Positions 56,769-64,000 of a DNA stretch of 64,000 nt are shown one piece after another (the stretch's first letter is position 1; each line of letters begins with the position of its first letter). Where the stretch lies: assembly GCF_029023865.1 (NCBI RefSeq), contig NZ_CP118969.1:1178001-1242000 (forward strand). Reading direction: 5' to 3'. This stretch comes from Lactococcus lactis. Lineage in GTDB: Bacteria; Bacillota; Bacilli; Lactobacillales; Streptococcaceae. The notes beneath the pieces were generated by a model that was not told the origin of the DNA, ran no database searches, and saw only the letters and a list, made by a program, of their open reading frames with translations. Position numbers and translations under genes: made by a program.

Positions 56769-57824
56769 TTATAATTTTTTTAACGCATCTTTAGCTTCAG
56801 CACTGACAATGTGGGTATATAACTCAGTTGGTTTGGTTGAAGAGTGCCCTAATTGATTGCTGACAAGGACTTGAGAGTGACTGACATTATAGAGTCTTGT
56901 TGCGAATGTATGCCTTAGAGTATGAGGGGTTACTCTAACTTTATAGGCTTCTGAATACTTTGCGACTAGCTTATTTATCGATGCGTTAGAAATTTTTCTA
57001 ATTGTTTGATTATAGTCCGTGATAAATAAGGCTTCTACATCAGTATTTAAGCTACTTCTTGACTCAAAATAATCTGTTATATATTTATGCGAAAAATGAG
57101 CAATAGGCACTACATCCTTCTTGCCTTCTTTGCGCATCACTCTTACTTTTCCAGTTTCAAGGTTTAAATCGTTAAGATTGATTCCTACAAGTTCCGCACA
57201 ACGTAATCCAGATGATAAAAAAAGACTTAATATAGCTAAATCCCTGACTTTATTTTTCTTAAAACTTGTTCTTGCACGATTACTGATAGACTTTTCATAG
57301 TCATGTTCAACATACTTTAAAAATGCTTTAGTTTCGTCTCCTAAAAATAGTTTAGCTTCCAGTTGAGCTGCACGGTAATGCAAGGTTTCGCTTTTTTTTC
57401 GGATATGAATTAACCGGCTAACATTTCTAGTCATGTAAGTATTGCCATTACTATCTTCGGTTTGTTCGCAAAGATAATTATATAGGCTCTTTATTGCAGC
57501 AATTGTTCGATTTAATGCTGATGTATGTGTATTAGAACCACATTTTGATTCTAAACGGAGTCGTTCGTGAAGTACAAAAGCTTCTAGCTCACGTTTCGTT
57601 ACGTTTTCCATTTCTTTCAAAGTGATTTCTTTGATGTTAGCATGGTTCGTTATATTATTTTCATTCATCCATTTCAAGTATTTTCTAAATTCTAAGCAGT
57701 AAGAGTAAATAGAGGCAATACTCAGTGGCACAGTGTCCTTAGACTGGATAAACTCATTGACGTAGTAGGGAAACTCAAGCATGAGTTTATTTACATTATA
57801 ACGATAACCATGATTTTCTGACAT
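56769..57824 (-). CDS. Second XerS-like tyrosine recombinase
   Basis: A 351-residue tyrosine recombinase, a clear paralogue of XerS 0.8 kb away. Shared C-terminal segments include [40 protein letters not shown] and the nucleophile Tyr in LYTHIVSAEAK. The catalytic Arg is in LSSGLRCAELVG and the Lys in MRKEGKKDVVP. The N-terminal half is more diverged (MSENHGYRYNVNKLMLEFPY). All catalytic residues are present. A host gene for dimer resolution already exists, so this copy most likely belongs to an element that integrated at or near dif_SL. It has its own promoter. Confidence 0.85.
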   Translation of the reverse strand: MSENHGYRYNVNKLMLEFPYYVNEFIQSKDTVPLSIASIYSYCLEFRKYLKWMNENNITNHANIKEITLKEMENVTKRELEAFVLHERLRLESKCGSNTHTSALNRTIAAIKSLYNYLCEQTEDSNGNTYMTRNVSRLIHIRKKSETLHYRAAQLEAKLFLGDETKAFLKYVEHDYEKSISNRARTSFKKNKVRDLAILSLFLSSGLRCAELVGINLNDLNLETGKVRVMRKEGKKDVVPIAHFSHKYITDYFESRSSLNTDVEALFITDYNQTIRKISNASINKLVAKYSEAYKVRVTPHTLRHTFATRLYNVSHSQVLVSNQLGHSSTKPTELYTHIVSAEAKDALKKL

Positions 57825-57868
57825 CTCTTTTTATTGTTCCTCAACATTTTCTATTCAAATTAGAATAT

Positions 57869-57897
57869 ATTGTAGTTAAATATTAAAGTATTGTCAA
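57869..57897 (-). promoter_or_regulatory. Promoter of the second recombinase gene
   Basis: On the minus strand TTGACA (57892-57897) and TACAAT (57869-57874) with 17-base spacing, about 45 bases before the start codon. Confidence 0.65.
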
Positions 57898-57927
57898 TTT
57901 TTGTATAAACTCAAAACTTAATACTTT

Positions 57928-57955
57928 GCGGTCTGTTTTTTCCTGACCGCTTTTT
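57928..57955 (+). terminator. Orphan plus-strand terminator
   Basis: GCGGTC / GACCGC stem with an 11-base T-rich loop and five Ts. No plus-strand gene precedes it. It could end an antisense RNA over the recombinase start, or be a remnant. Confidence 0.6.
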
Positions 57956-58084
57956 ATTTTGGACTTTTTTATAAATTTTATTCATCCTCATCTTTTCAAA
58001 TATTTTTTTGTAAAAGATATTTTATTTGTTAGTATTTTTAGTTTGTTAATAGTGGGTAATTTGTAGTGGCTGATTTAACGGAAT

Positions 58085-58218
58085 CTGGAAAAACCGTAAT
58101 CCGATAAATCCAGTTTCTGGAAAATCCGTAATACGGAAAAGGCGTTCTACGGTAACCGAAATACGGTTTTTCAGTATTACGGTTATTTCATCCGAAAAAC
58201 GGGTTTCCAGTATTTCGG
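58085..58218. repeat. Cluster of CCGTAATACGG-type direct and inverted words
   Basis: Words at 58094 (CCGTAATCCG), 58126 (CCGTAATACGG), 58156 (CCGAAATACGG), 58174 (GTATTACGG) and 58210 (GTATTTCGG). The first two sit in a longer direct repeat, TCTGGAAAAnCCGTAATnCG. The third and fourth form an imperfect hairpin. GC is higher than in the surroundings. Confidence 0.7.
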
Positions 58219-58279
58219 TATTTTAGTCTCAGAAAGATGCTTCAGAATCGTATAATATGAACTTTTTGAAATGATATAT

Positions 58280-58310
58280 ATCTTTCCGAAAAAGTTAGCT
58301 TTTTCTTACT
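58280..58310 (+). other. dif-like half site, inverted relative to dif
   Basis: ATCTTTCCGAAAAA (first 14 bases identical to the dif arm) followed by a different centre and a TTTTCTT-containing right side that aligns with one base offset. It faces opposite to dif at 55948-55978. Confidence 0.5.
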
Positions 58311-58357
58311 GCATTAATAACATTTATAGATACAATATTAAGATTGATAACCGAACT

Positions 58358-58393
58358 AATACTGGCCTCAATACTGGCCTCAATACTGACCCT
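58358..58393. repeat. Three 12-bp tandem repeats
   Basis: AATACTGGCCTC twice (58358-58369, 58370-58381), followed by a diverged third copy, AATACTGACCCT (58382-58393), just beyond the ars operon terminator. Confidence 0.75.
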
Positions 58394-58394
58394 A

Positions 58395-58437
58395 ATAAAT
58401 TAAAAAAACACCAAAACATGGTGTTTTTTTAATTTAT
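58395..58437 (-). terminator. Terminator of the ars operon
   Basis: An 18-bp perfect stem, ATAAATTAAAAAAACACC / GGTGTTTTTTTAATTTAT, with a 7-base loop. It overlaps the end of the last small ORF on the minus strand. Confidence 0.85.
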
Positions 58438-58632
58438 TTTTTCAATATTTCTAACAACAAATGATTTTTTCTCATCATCAGTAGTTACAAAACCAGAATT
58501 ATTAGCTACATATTGAACAGCTGATTTCATATTAATGAACTCTTTAATAATATATTCTCCACTTTTTTCACCCGTGTAATTATTGATAGAATTCTCTTCA
58601 GCCGAAGAAAGAGATGTGAATTTAAATTTCAT
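58429..58632 (-). CDS. Small protein of unknown function at the end of the ars operon
   Basis: A 67-residue hydrophilic protein starting MKFKFTSLSSAEENSINNYT and ending KKSFVVRNIEKIN. No Cys and no membrane segment, so it is not a metallochaperone of the ArsD type. It starts 8 bases after acr3 with AAGGAG on the minus strand and shares its terminator, so it is part of the operon. I do not recognise the family. Confidence 0.65.
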   Translation of the reverse strand: MKFKFTSLSSAEENSINNYTGEKSGEYIIKEFINMKSAVQYVANNSGFVTTDDEKKSFVVRNIEKIN

Positions 58633-58640
58633 AATACTCC

Positions 58641-59693
58641 TTATACGGATTCTTTTGTAAAATAGATTTTTTTAAATTTCAACGCCACATTAACTAAAGC
58701 AATCATAACAGGGACTTCCACTAACGGACCAATAACTGCCGCAAAGGCTTCTCCTGAATTAATTCCAAATACGCCTACCGCAACCGCTATCGCAAGCTCA
58801 AAGTTATTGCTTCCTGCTGTAAATGATAAAGATGCTGTAACAGGATAACTTGTTCCCATTTTTTTAGAGAGAAAGAAGGAAACAAAGAACATCAATACGA
58901 AGTACAGAAGCAATGGAATTGCTATTCTAACTACGTCAAATGGAAGCTCTACTACTTTTTCACCCTTAACTGCAAACATGATAATGATTGTAAACAAAAG
59001 AGCAACCAATGTTATACGACTAATTTTCGGAATGAATTTTTCTTCAAACCATTCTTTACCTTTTAATTTAATCAAACCAAAATGAGAGATAATCCCTGCA
59101 ATAAATGGAATTCCCAAATAGATGAATACTGAGGTAGCAATCTCACCAATTGTTATATGTACTGCAAAATTTCCTAAGCCTAACCATTTTGGAAGTAAAG
59201 TTACAAAGAAATAAGCAAAGATTGAGTAAAAGAATACTTGGAAAAGTGAGTTGAAGGCTACAAGTCCTGCTGTATACTCACTATCACCATGTGCTAAATC
59301 AGTCCAAACAATAACCATTGCAATACAACGTGCAAGCCCAATCATGATAAGCCCAATCATATAGCTTGGATAACCTTGTAAAAATACAACCGCAAGAATA
59401 AACATTAGTATTGGTCCAATAATCCAGTTTTGAACTAATGAAAGCAACAAGACTTTCCAATCCTTAAATACTTTTCCCATTTCTCCATATTTTACTTTTA
59501 CTAATGGAGGATACATCATGAGAATTAGTCCAATGGCAATTGGAATTGATGTTGTTCCTACTGATAAGTCATTAATAGTGGTTGCAACACTAGGAACGAA
59601 GTATCCCAAAGCGATTCCAATTCCCATTGCTACAAATATCCAAAGCGTCAGATAACGGTCTAAAAACGACAGTTTCTTTGTGACTTGATTCAT
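58641..59693 (-). CDS. acr3: Arsenite efflux permease Acr3
   Basis: A 350-residue membrane protein with about ten helices, of the Acr3 (BASS superfamily) arsenite exporters. Characteristic segments are [20 protein letters not shown], the helix with the essential Cys in [29 protein letters not shown], and the late [20 protein letters not shown] and [17 protein letters not shown]. With the ArsA ATPase upstream it may form a pump; Acr3 can also work alone. Overlaps the upstream gene by ATGA. Confidence 0.93.
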   Translation of the reverse strand: MNQVTKKLSFLDRYLTLWIFVAMGIGIALGYFVPSVATTINDLSVGTTSIPIAIGLILMMYPPLVKVKYGEMGKVFKDWKVLLLSLVQNWIIGPILMFILAVVFLQGYPSYMIGLIMIGLARCIAMVIVWTDLAHGDSEYTAGLVAFNSLFQVFFYSIFAYFFVTLLPKWLGLGNFAVHITIGEIATSVFIYLGIPFIAGIISHFGLIKLKGKEWFEEKFIPKISRITLVALLFTIIIMFAVKGEKVVELPFDVVRIAIPLLLYFVLMFFVSFFLSKKMGTSYPVTASLSFTAGSNNFELAIAVAVGVFGINSGEAFAAVIGPLVEVPVMIALVNVALKFKKIYFTKESV

Positions 59694-61369
59694 AATTGAG
59701 TTTTTCCCCTAATTTTTTCTTGTTTTGCAATTTCTTGATAATTTTTATTTCCGCCTGATAAATTGTATACTTCTCTAAACCCTTCATTCCTCAAGACATT
59801 TTGAGAAGCATTGCCAGTGACTCCCTTATTGCAGTAAACGATTGTCAATTTATCCTTATCAAGAATAGATGATTTTTCACGAAGTTCAGCCAACGGAATA
59901 TTTATTGCATTTGGTATATGCTTCTTTTCATAACTTGCTTTTGCACGTGTGTCAATAATTGTTATGTCTGCACTATTTTTTTGAAGTTCCATCAAATCAT
60001 GAGGCGTTATTAATGGCGCAGTAGTTAAGGCATTGGTTAGTGCCATTCCTGTATATGCGACAGGGTCTTTAGTTGTTGAAAATGGTGGGGCATAAGCTAA
60101 ATCCATATGGAACAAATCTTCTGCAGTAACCCCCAGTGTAATTGTTGAGGCAAAAACATCTATTCTTTTATCTACGCCTTGAGGACCAATAATTTGAACT
60201 CCAAGAATTCGATGAGATAACTTATCTGCGACTGCTTTGATAACCATTTCTTTACCGTGCATGTAATCAGGTTTGTCTGGTTTAATATTGAATAATACTG
60301 CTATTTCATAACCTTCTTCGATCGCTTCTTTTTCAGTTAATCCTGTTTGAGCAATGGTTAAATCAAAGAAGCGTAAGATTCCAGTCCCAAGCACACCTTG
60401 AAAACGAAGAGGTCCACCAGTCATTGCATCTCCTGCAATTCTCCCCATCTTATTTGCAGTTGATGCCAAAGGGCGGTATGTCGCTTTCCCAGTAATCACA
60501 TGGAAACTTTCTGCAACATCCCCAACGGCATAGACACCTTCAATATTAGTTTCCATCGTTGTATCTGTAGCAATCGCTCCAGTTTCACCTAGTTTCACCC
60601 CGATTGATTCTGCGAGTTGAGTATTTGGTCGAACTCCAGTAGCCAACATATACAAATCAGCGCTAAGGACATTGCCTTTACTTGTTATGACACTTTTTAG
60701 TGTTTGTTCTCCCTTTGTTTCAGTGATTACTTCCTCAGATAGAAAATGAACATTTTGCTTTTCCATTTCATCTTCAATGCGAATAGACATATCCCAATCT
60801 AGGTGTGCCATTGGGTGTTTTCCACGTTGAAGCACAGTAACATCAAGTCCTCGTTCTTTGAGTTGTTCGGCAACTTCAAGACCAATATAACCTGCTCCTA
60901 CAACAATTGCTGTTTTTGGTTTTTTATCATCCAAGAAAGATTTAAAGTTTTTACCACTATTAATATTTCTTACTTGAAATACATTACCGAATGATTTACC
61001 TTGAAAAACTTCAGGTCTATGATAAGTTGCTCCAGTTGCAAAAACAAGGATATCATAAGAATCATCAAATATTTCACCAGTCAAAAGATTCTTAACTTTG
61101 AGAGATTTTGTTGAATGATTAATATCTAAAACTTCATGAGAAGTATGAATATCAACATTGTAACGTTTTTTAAACCATCGAGCATCACGAGGAGTTAACT
61201 CATCAAAATCACCAATTTCCCCACCAATAGCATATGGAATACCACATACTGCGTAAGAAATATCAGTGTCCTTATCATAAAGAGTAATCTCTGCATTCTC
61301 TGTATTTCTACGTGCCTTAGCAGCAACACTTGTTCCTGAAGCTACAGAACCAATTATAATAATTTTCAT
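59690..61369 (-). CDS. CoA-disulfide reductase-like flavoprotein with C-terminal rhodanese domain
   Basis: A 559-residue fusion. The pyridine-nucleotide disulfide oxidoreductase part (1-450) has FAD-binding [19 protein letters not shown], the single redox Cys in [14 protein letters not shown], the NAD(P) fold [15 protein letters not shown] and [11 protein letters not shown]. The rhodanese part (about 465-555) has [20 protein letters not shown] and the active Cys in [11 protein letters not shown]. CoADR-RHD enzymes reduce CoA disulfide, persulfides or polysulfides; in an ars operon it probably maintains thiols or supplies reductant during arsenic stress, which is inference. The start at 61369 (MKIIII) is chosen; the ORF can be extended 11 codons into the arsA end. 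Confidence 0.85.
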   Translation of the reverse strand: MKIIIIGSVASGTSVAAKARRNTENAEITLYDKDTDISYAVCGIPYAIGGEIGDFDELTPRDARWFKKRYNVDIHTSHEVLDINHSTKSLKVKNLLTGEIFDDSYDILVFATGATYHRPEVFQGKSFGNVFQVRNINSGKNFKSFLDDKKPKTAIVVGAGYIGLEVAEQLKERGLDVTVLQRGKHPMAHLDWDMSIRIEDEMEKQNVHFLSEEVITETKGEQTLKSVITSKGNVLSADLYMLATGVRPNTQLAESIGVKLGETGAIATDTTMETNIEGVYAVGDVAESFHVITGKATYRPLASTANKMGRIAGDAMTGGPLRFQGVLGTGILRFFDLTIAQTGLTEKEAIEEGYEIAVLFNIKPDKPDYMHGKEMVIKAVADKLSHRILGVQIIGPQGVDKRIDVFASTITLGVTAEDLFHMDLAYAPPFSTTKDPVAYTGMALTNALTTAPLITPHDLMELQKNSADITIIDTRAKASYEKKHIPNAINIPLAELREKSSILDKDKLTIVYCNKGVTGNASQNVLRNEGFREVYNLSGGNKNYQEIAKQEKIRGKTQL

Positions 61370-61385
61370 AGGATAATCATTTCCT

Positions 61386-63101
61386 TTATTTTTCAAAGTC
61401 AACTTGCCATTTAGCTACTGCATAGTGTTGATTAGAAAGTTTGGCAACTTTATTAATCCATTCTACTTCATTTGATGCACGTGCTTTCAAAACTTCATTC
61501 GAGGTATGAGTTGCACCCATACTTTGGTTTACTAACCACCAAGTATGTGCAATATTTGCTCTATCTAAATCATCTGCTAATCGCATTGATTCATAAACTG
61601 GAGTGGTTTCTGGTAAAGTCACCATCAAAACTTCTGTTTCATCAGAGTTTTGTAATCTTGGTAAAAGTTTTTGAATTGATTTTGGAACTTCACCACTTGT
61701 CCGTTCAACTTCTTTCGCATAGCTTTGAGTTGATTCAAGTAATAAGAGGGTATGACCAGTTGGCGCAGTATCAATTACTACAATCTCATCATCTGCCTTT
61801 TCAACAATTTCAGCGAAAGCACGAAAGACTGCAATTTCTTGCGTACATGGTGATTCCAAGTCTTCTTTAACGTAGTCAAAATCATCGCCTGACATTGTTT
61901 CACTTGCTTTGCTTAAAACTTCTTCTTTATATTCTCGAAGTTCCTTTTCTTCATCAATATGACTTAATGAGAGTCCAGAAGTATCTCCCAAGTAGAAATT
62001 AAGATGGTCCGCAGGGTCTGTAGTAGCCAGATGAACTTTTTTACCTTGCTTTTGCAAAGCTTGAGCAACTTTAATCGCTACAGTAGTTTTTCCAACTCCA
62101 CCTTTACCCATTGTAAAGATAATTTTTTTACCTGTTTTGACAAAATTATCAATCACAGTTGAGAGTTCTGGATATTCTCTCATTTCTGAATCAATCTCGG
62201 GCAATTCGGGTTGAACTGTATCTAAAAGGATGCGAAGTTTATCTAACCCAGTCACATTATAGGGTCTGAGTGGAATAAAGAATTGTTCATACTTACTGAG
62301 AGAGTTAGGCAAATGCTCTAAATCATCTTCTTGTTGATTGGCAATAATCTTTGATACTTCATCATCTGCTTGAGTTAAAAGTCCATTAATAATTAATTTT
62401 TGATTATTTATTCCAAGTTCCGCAAGTTCACCAGAAGCTCTTTTGGCTTCCTCAATTGATGCTTTTTGAGGACGTGTTACTAACATAAGCGTTGTTAATT
62501 CACCGTTAGCTAATGTTTTTACTGCTCGTTCGTAACTTTCCTTTTTATCTCCCAGTCCTGAAAGTTGACCTAAGCACGAAACACCAGTATCATTTTCATC
62601 CAGGTAGTTAGACCATGCGGAAGGAAGAGCAAGCATTCTGAGGGTATGTCCAGTTGGTGCAGTATCAAAAATGACATAGTCAAATTCATCTTCGACATCC
62701 TTATTTGTTAAGAAACCAGCAAATTCATTAAAAGAAGCAATTTCAACGGTACATGAACCTGAAAGTTGTTCTTCCATATTTTCTACAGCTGAGTCTGGTA
62801 AAATTCCTCGATATGGACCAACTATACTTTCTTTATAATCATTTGCCGCAGATACTGGGTCAAAATTTGCGACTTTTAAATTTGGAATTTCTGGAATTTC
62901 TTTTGGTTTATTGGTTAATTCTGTTTGAAACACATCTTGTAAATTAGAAGCAGGGTCAGTACTGACAAGAATCACTTTATGACCTGAATCCGCAAGACTT
63001 ACTGCAGTTGCACAAGCAGAGGTTGTTTTGCCAACCCCACCTTTTCCTGTAAAGAACAGGTATTTAGTCAATTCTAATTTTTTTGGATCGTAAGCTTTCA
63101 T
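61386..63101 (-). CDS. arsA: Arsenite-stimulated ATPase ArsA
   Basis: A 571-residue duplicated ATPase. Two P-loops, FFTGKGGVGKTTSACATAV and FTMGKGGVGKTTVAIKVAQA, and two DTAPTGHT signature loops mark the A1 and A2 halves. Metal-binding cysteines are seen at SGSCTVEIASF and SPCTQEIAVF, with another at TGVSCLG. It receives arsenite from ArsD and energises export. I start at 63101 because the neighbouring GGGAG is 5 bases away; the adjoining ATG at 63104 is only 2 bases away. Confidence 0.93.
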   Translation of the reverse strand: MKAYDPKKLELTKYLFFTGKGGVGKTTSACATAVSLADSGHKVILVSTDPASNLQDVFQTELTNKPKEIPEIPNLKVANFDPVSAANDYKESIVGPYRGILPDSAVENMEEQLSGSCTVEIASFNEFAGFLTNKDVEDEFDYVIFDTAPTGHTLRMLALPSAWSNYLDENDTGVSCLGQLSGLGDKKESYERAVKTLANGELTTLMLVTRPQKASIEEAKRASGELAELGINNQKLIINGLLTQADDEVSKIIANQQEDDLEHLPNSLSKYEQFFIPLRPYNVTGLDKLRILLDTVQPELPEIDSEMREYPELSTVIDNFVKTGKKIIFTMGKGGVGKTTVAIKVAQALQKQGKKVHLATTDPADHLNFYLGDTSGLSLSHIDEEKELREYKEEVLSKASETMSGDDFDYVKEDLESPCTQEIAVFRAFAEIVEKADDEIVVIDTAPTGHTLLLLESTQSYAKEVERTSGEVPKSIQKLLPRLQNSDETEVLMVTLPETTPVYESMRLADDLDRANIAHTWWLVNQSMGATHTSNEVLKARASNEVEWINKVAKLSNQHYAVAKWQVDFEK

Positions 63102-63113
63102 CATTTCTCCCTA

Positions 63114-63509
63114 TTAACAACAACCAGTATTCCCACCACAACATGAAGCATTTGCCTCTACTTTGACTTCTTCTTGAGAATTTGAGCAACAAGCTCCTTT
63201 TTCAGAATTAATATTGCTTAGTCCGAGTTCTTCAGAAGTTGGATAGCTTTCGGTTTTGAGAATTTCTCCATCAATTAATGTGATTGGCAAAATATCATTT
63301 CCTTGATTTTGTATGAGATTCAGAACTTTTTCGTTAACCACAAACGCTTGAGGATTACTTGTAAGATTATAACGATAAGCTTTCACCTCCTCGTTCTCTT
63401 TCAACGTATCAAATAGGTTTGTAATACGAAGTAACTCTGAATCAACTGATGGACCACAAACTCCAGTAGAGCAACACATCGCAGCTTCAAAAATTTCAAT
63501 TTTTTTCAT
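63114..63509 (-). CDS. arsD: Arsenic metallochaperone ArsD
   Basis: A 131-residue thioredoxin-fold protein. The Cys12-Cys13 and Cys18 site is in FEAAMCCSTGVCGPSVD, which binds arsenite and hands it to ArsA. Further vicinal cysteine pairs are at the C-terminus (GACCSN, ASCCGGNTGCC). It lies directly before arsA in the operon, as usual. AAAGGGA ribosome-binding site on the minus strand. Confidence 0.93.
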   Translation of the reverse strand: MKKIEIFEAAMCCSTGVCGPSVDSELLRITNLFDTLKENEEVKAYRYNLTSNPQAFVVNEKVLNLIQNQGNDILPITLIDGEILKTESYPTSEELGLSNINSEKGACCSNSQEEVKVEANASCCGGNTGCC

Positions 63510-63523
63510 TATAGTTCCCTTTC

Positions 63524-63847
63524 TTAATTAGAACAATTACATTTTTTATCAGTACCACACACACAAGTTTCTTCATTATGTGAGAATAGAGTCATACACA
63601 TGCTTTGGAATTCTTTAGCAAAATCATCACTTAAAGTGTAATAATTCCAAGTCCCTTTTTTCTCAACAGTGATAATTTCTGCTTTTTCTAAAACCTTCAT
63701 GTGATGGGACAATGCAGGTTGTGAAAAATCAAAATGCTCTAATAGGTCGCAAGCACATTTTGTTCCACATGACAGCAGGTCGACAATTTTTAAACGATTT
63801 GGCTCAGCTAATGCCTTCAAACTCATTGCAATTTTTTCGTAATTCAT
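63524..63847 (-). CDS. arsR: Arsenic-responsive repressor ArsR
   Basis: A 107-residue ArsR/SmtB winged-helix repressor. The HTH is FSQPALSHHMKVLEKAEIIT; the CACDLL motif (CGTKCACDLLEHF) is the typical arsenite-sensing cysteine region in the DNA-binding helix, and the C-terminus has CVCGTDKKCNC. The start at 63847 (MNYEKIAM) follows AAAGGA; an upstream ATG at 63913 would lie in the promoter. First gene of the operon and expected to bind the dyads just upstream. Confidence 0.92.
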   Translation of the reverse strand: MNYEKIAMSLKALAEPNRLKIVDLLSCGTKCACDLLEHFDFSQPALSHHMKVLEKAEIITVEKKGTWNYYTLSDDFAKEFQSMCMTLFSHNEETCVCGTDKKCNCSN

Positions 63848-63864
63848 AAAATCCTTTCTCAAAC

Positions 63865-63931
63865 ATAAACGTACGTTTATATATAATATAAACAAATGCT
63901 TATGTATTGTCAAACATAAACGACTATTTAT
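63865..63931 (-). promoter_or_regulatory. ars operon promoter with two operator dyads
   Basis: On the minus strand TTGACA (63908-63913) and TATATT (63885-63890) are spaced by 17 bases. A perfect dyad, ATAAACGTACGTTTAT (63865-63880), lies just downstream of the -10, and an imperfect one, ATAAACGACTATTTAT (63916-63931), upstream of the -35. They bracket the promoter as ArsR operators would. Confidence 0.75.
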
Positions 63932-64000
63932 GTTTCGATTTTTATTGTAAATTATAGTTTATGTGTCAACAGAAGCCTTTAATCAGATAAAAAGAAGTTG

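Larger units (their letters stand above)
57825..58428. other. 604-base non-coding block with repeats upstream of the second recombinase
   Basis: No gene supported. From left to right: recombinase promoter (minus), a plus-strand terminator at 57928-57955, AT-rich DNA, a cluster of CCGTAATACGG-type words (58085-58218), a dif-like half site in inverted orientation (58280-58310), a 12-bp triple repeat (58358-58393) and the ars operon terminator. The composition suggests an attachment, origin or transfer region of a mobile element. Confidence 0.5.

Noticed and set aside
54846-57824. xerS and the second recombinase as a recent tandem duplication.
   Set aside because: The N-terminal halves are too different and non-homologous DNA lies between; acquisition with an element fits better.
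58280-58310. A second true dif site marking the island end.
   Set aside because: Orientation is inverted and the central region and right arm differ, so it is not an expected direct-repeat attachment end.

Overview
The window looks like chromosomal DNA of a low-GC lactic acid bacterium, and I read it as Lactococcus lactis (subsp. lactis type). The reasons are the catabolic als gene, a his operon with the hisZ/hisK type gene set, the leuABCD-ABC-ilvDBNCA-aldB cluster, and xerS beside a dif_SL site. The dif site puts the right part of the window at or near the replication terminus.

Layout. 1-3.4 kb: the end of an AI-2E family transporter, a TPR protein, and als (frameshifted). 3.4-11.9 kb: two large cell-wall surface proteins, each with a catabolite-responsive (cre) site touching its -10 box. 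The first is a GC-rich giant of about 1,780 codons with nine exact 25-residue aromatic repeats and one frameshift. The second is a lectin/Cna-B protein. 12-20.3 kb: the kdp potassium system, as kdpDE, a terminator, then two tiny membrane ORFs (one is kdpF) and kdpABC, with a TGA codon inside kdpB. 20.3-23 kb: a candidate small RNA, an XRE regulator under a near-perfect CodY box, and a MucBP/LPETG surface protein frameshifted in a poly-A run. 23-25 kb: RNase R.

25.2-35.3 kb: a T-box controlled his operon, hisC-hisZ-hisG-hisD-methyltransferase-hisB-APH-hisH-hisA-hisF-hisIE-hisK. hisC, hisG, hisD and the methyltransferase each carry a disabling lesion, so histidine auxotrophy is expected. 35.3-36.3 kb: trhO on the minus strand. 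36.4-50 kb: the branched-chain amino acid cluster, with a leucine leader peptide and attenuator, a three-copy 73-bp tandem repeat between leuB and leuC, an internal CodY-type promoter before ilvD, and intact leu and ilv genes. It ends with a frameshifted aldB and ridA. Because als and aldB are both broken, the acetolactate-to-acetoin branch is affected at two steps, while anabolic ilvBN is intact.

50-56 kb: dprA (with a ComX-type box), topA, trmFO and xerS. trmFO and xerS converge on a perfect 30-bp inverted repeat that encodes the last residues of both proteins. Both appear to have leaderless mRNAs, and the xerS -35 box lies inside dif. 56-64 kb: an accessory region directly beyond dif, with a small DUF5839-like gene, a second XerS-like recombinase, a 600-bp non-coding block of CCGTAATACGG-type repeats plus an inverted dif-like half site, and an arsenic operon (arsR, arsD, arsA, a CoA-disulfide reductase/rhodanese, acr3 and a small ORF).

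Nine genes carry frameshifts or nonsense codons. Three of these are substitutions and six are single-base indels. The set fits decay in a nutrient-rich (dairy-like) niche, but read-level checking is needed for the indels. No tRNA, rRNA, CRISPR array or insertion sequence was seen.
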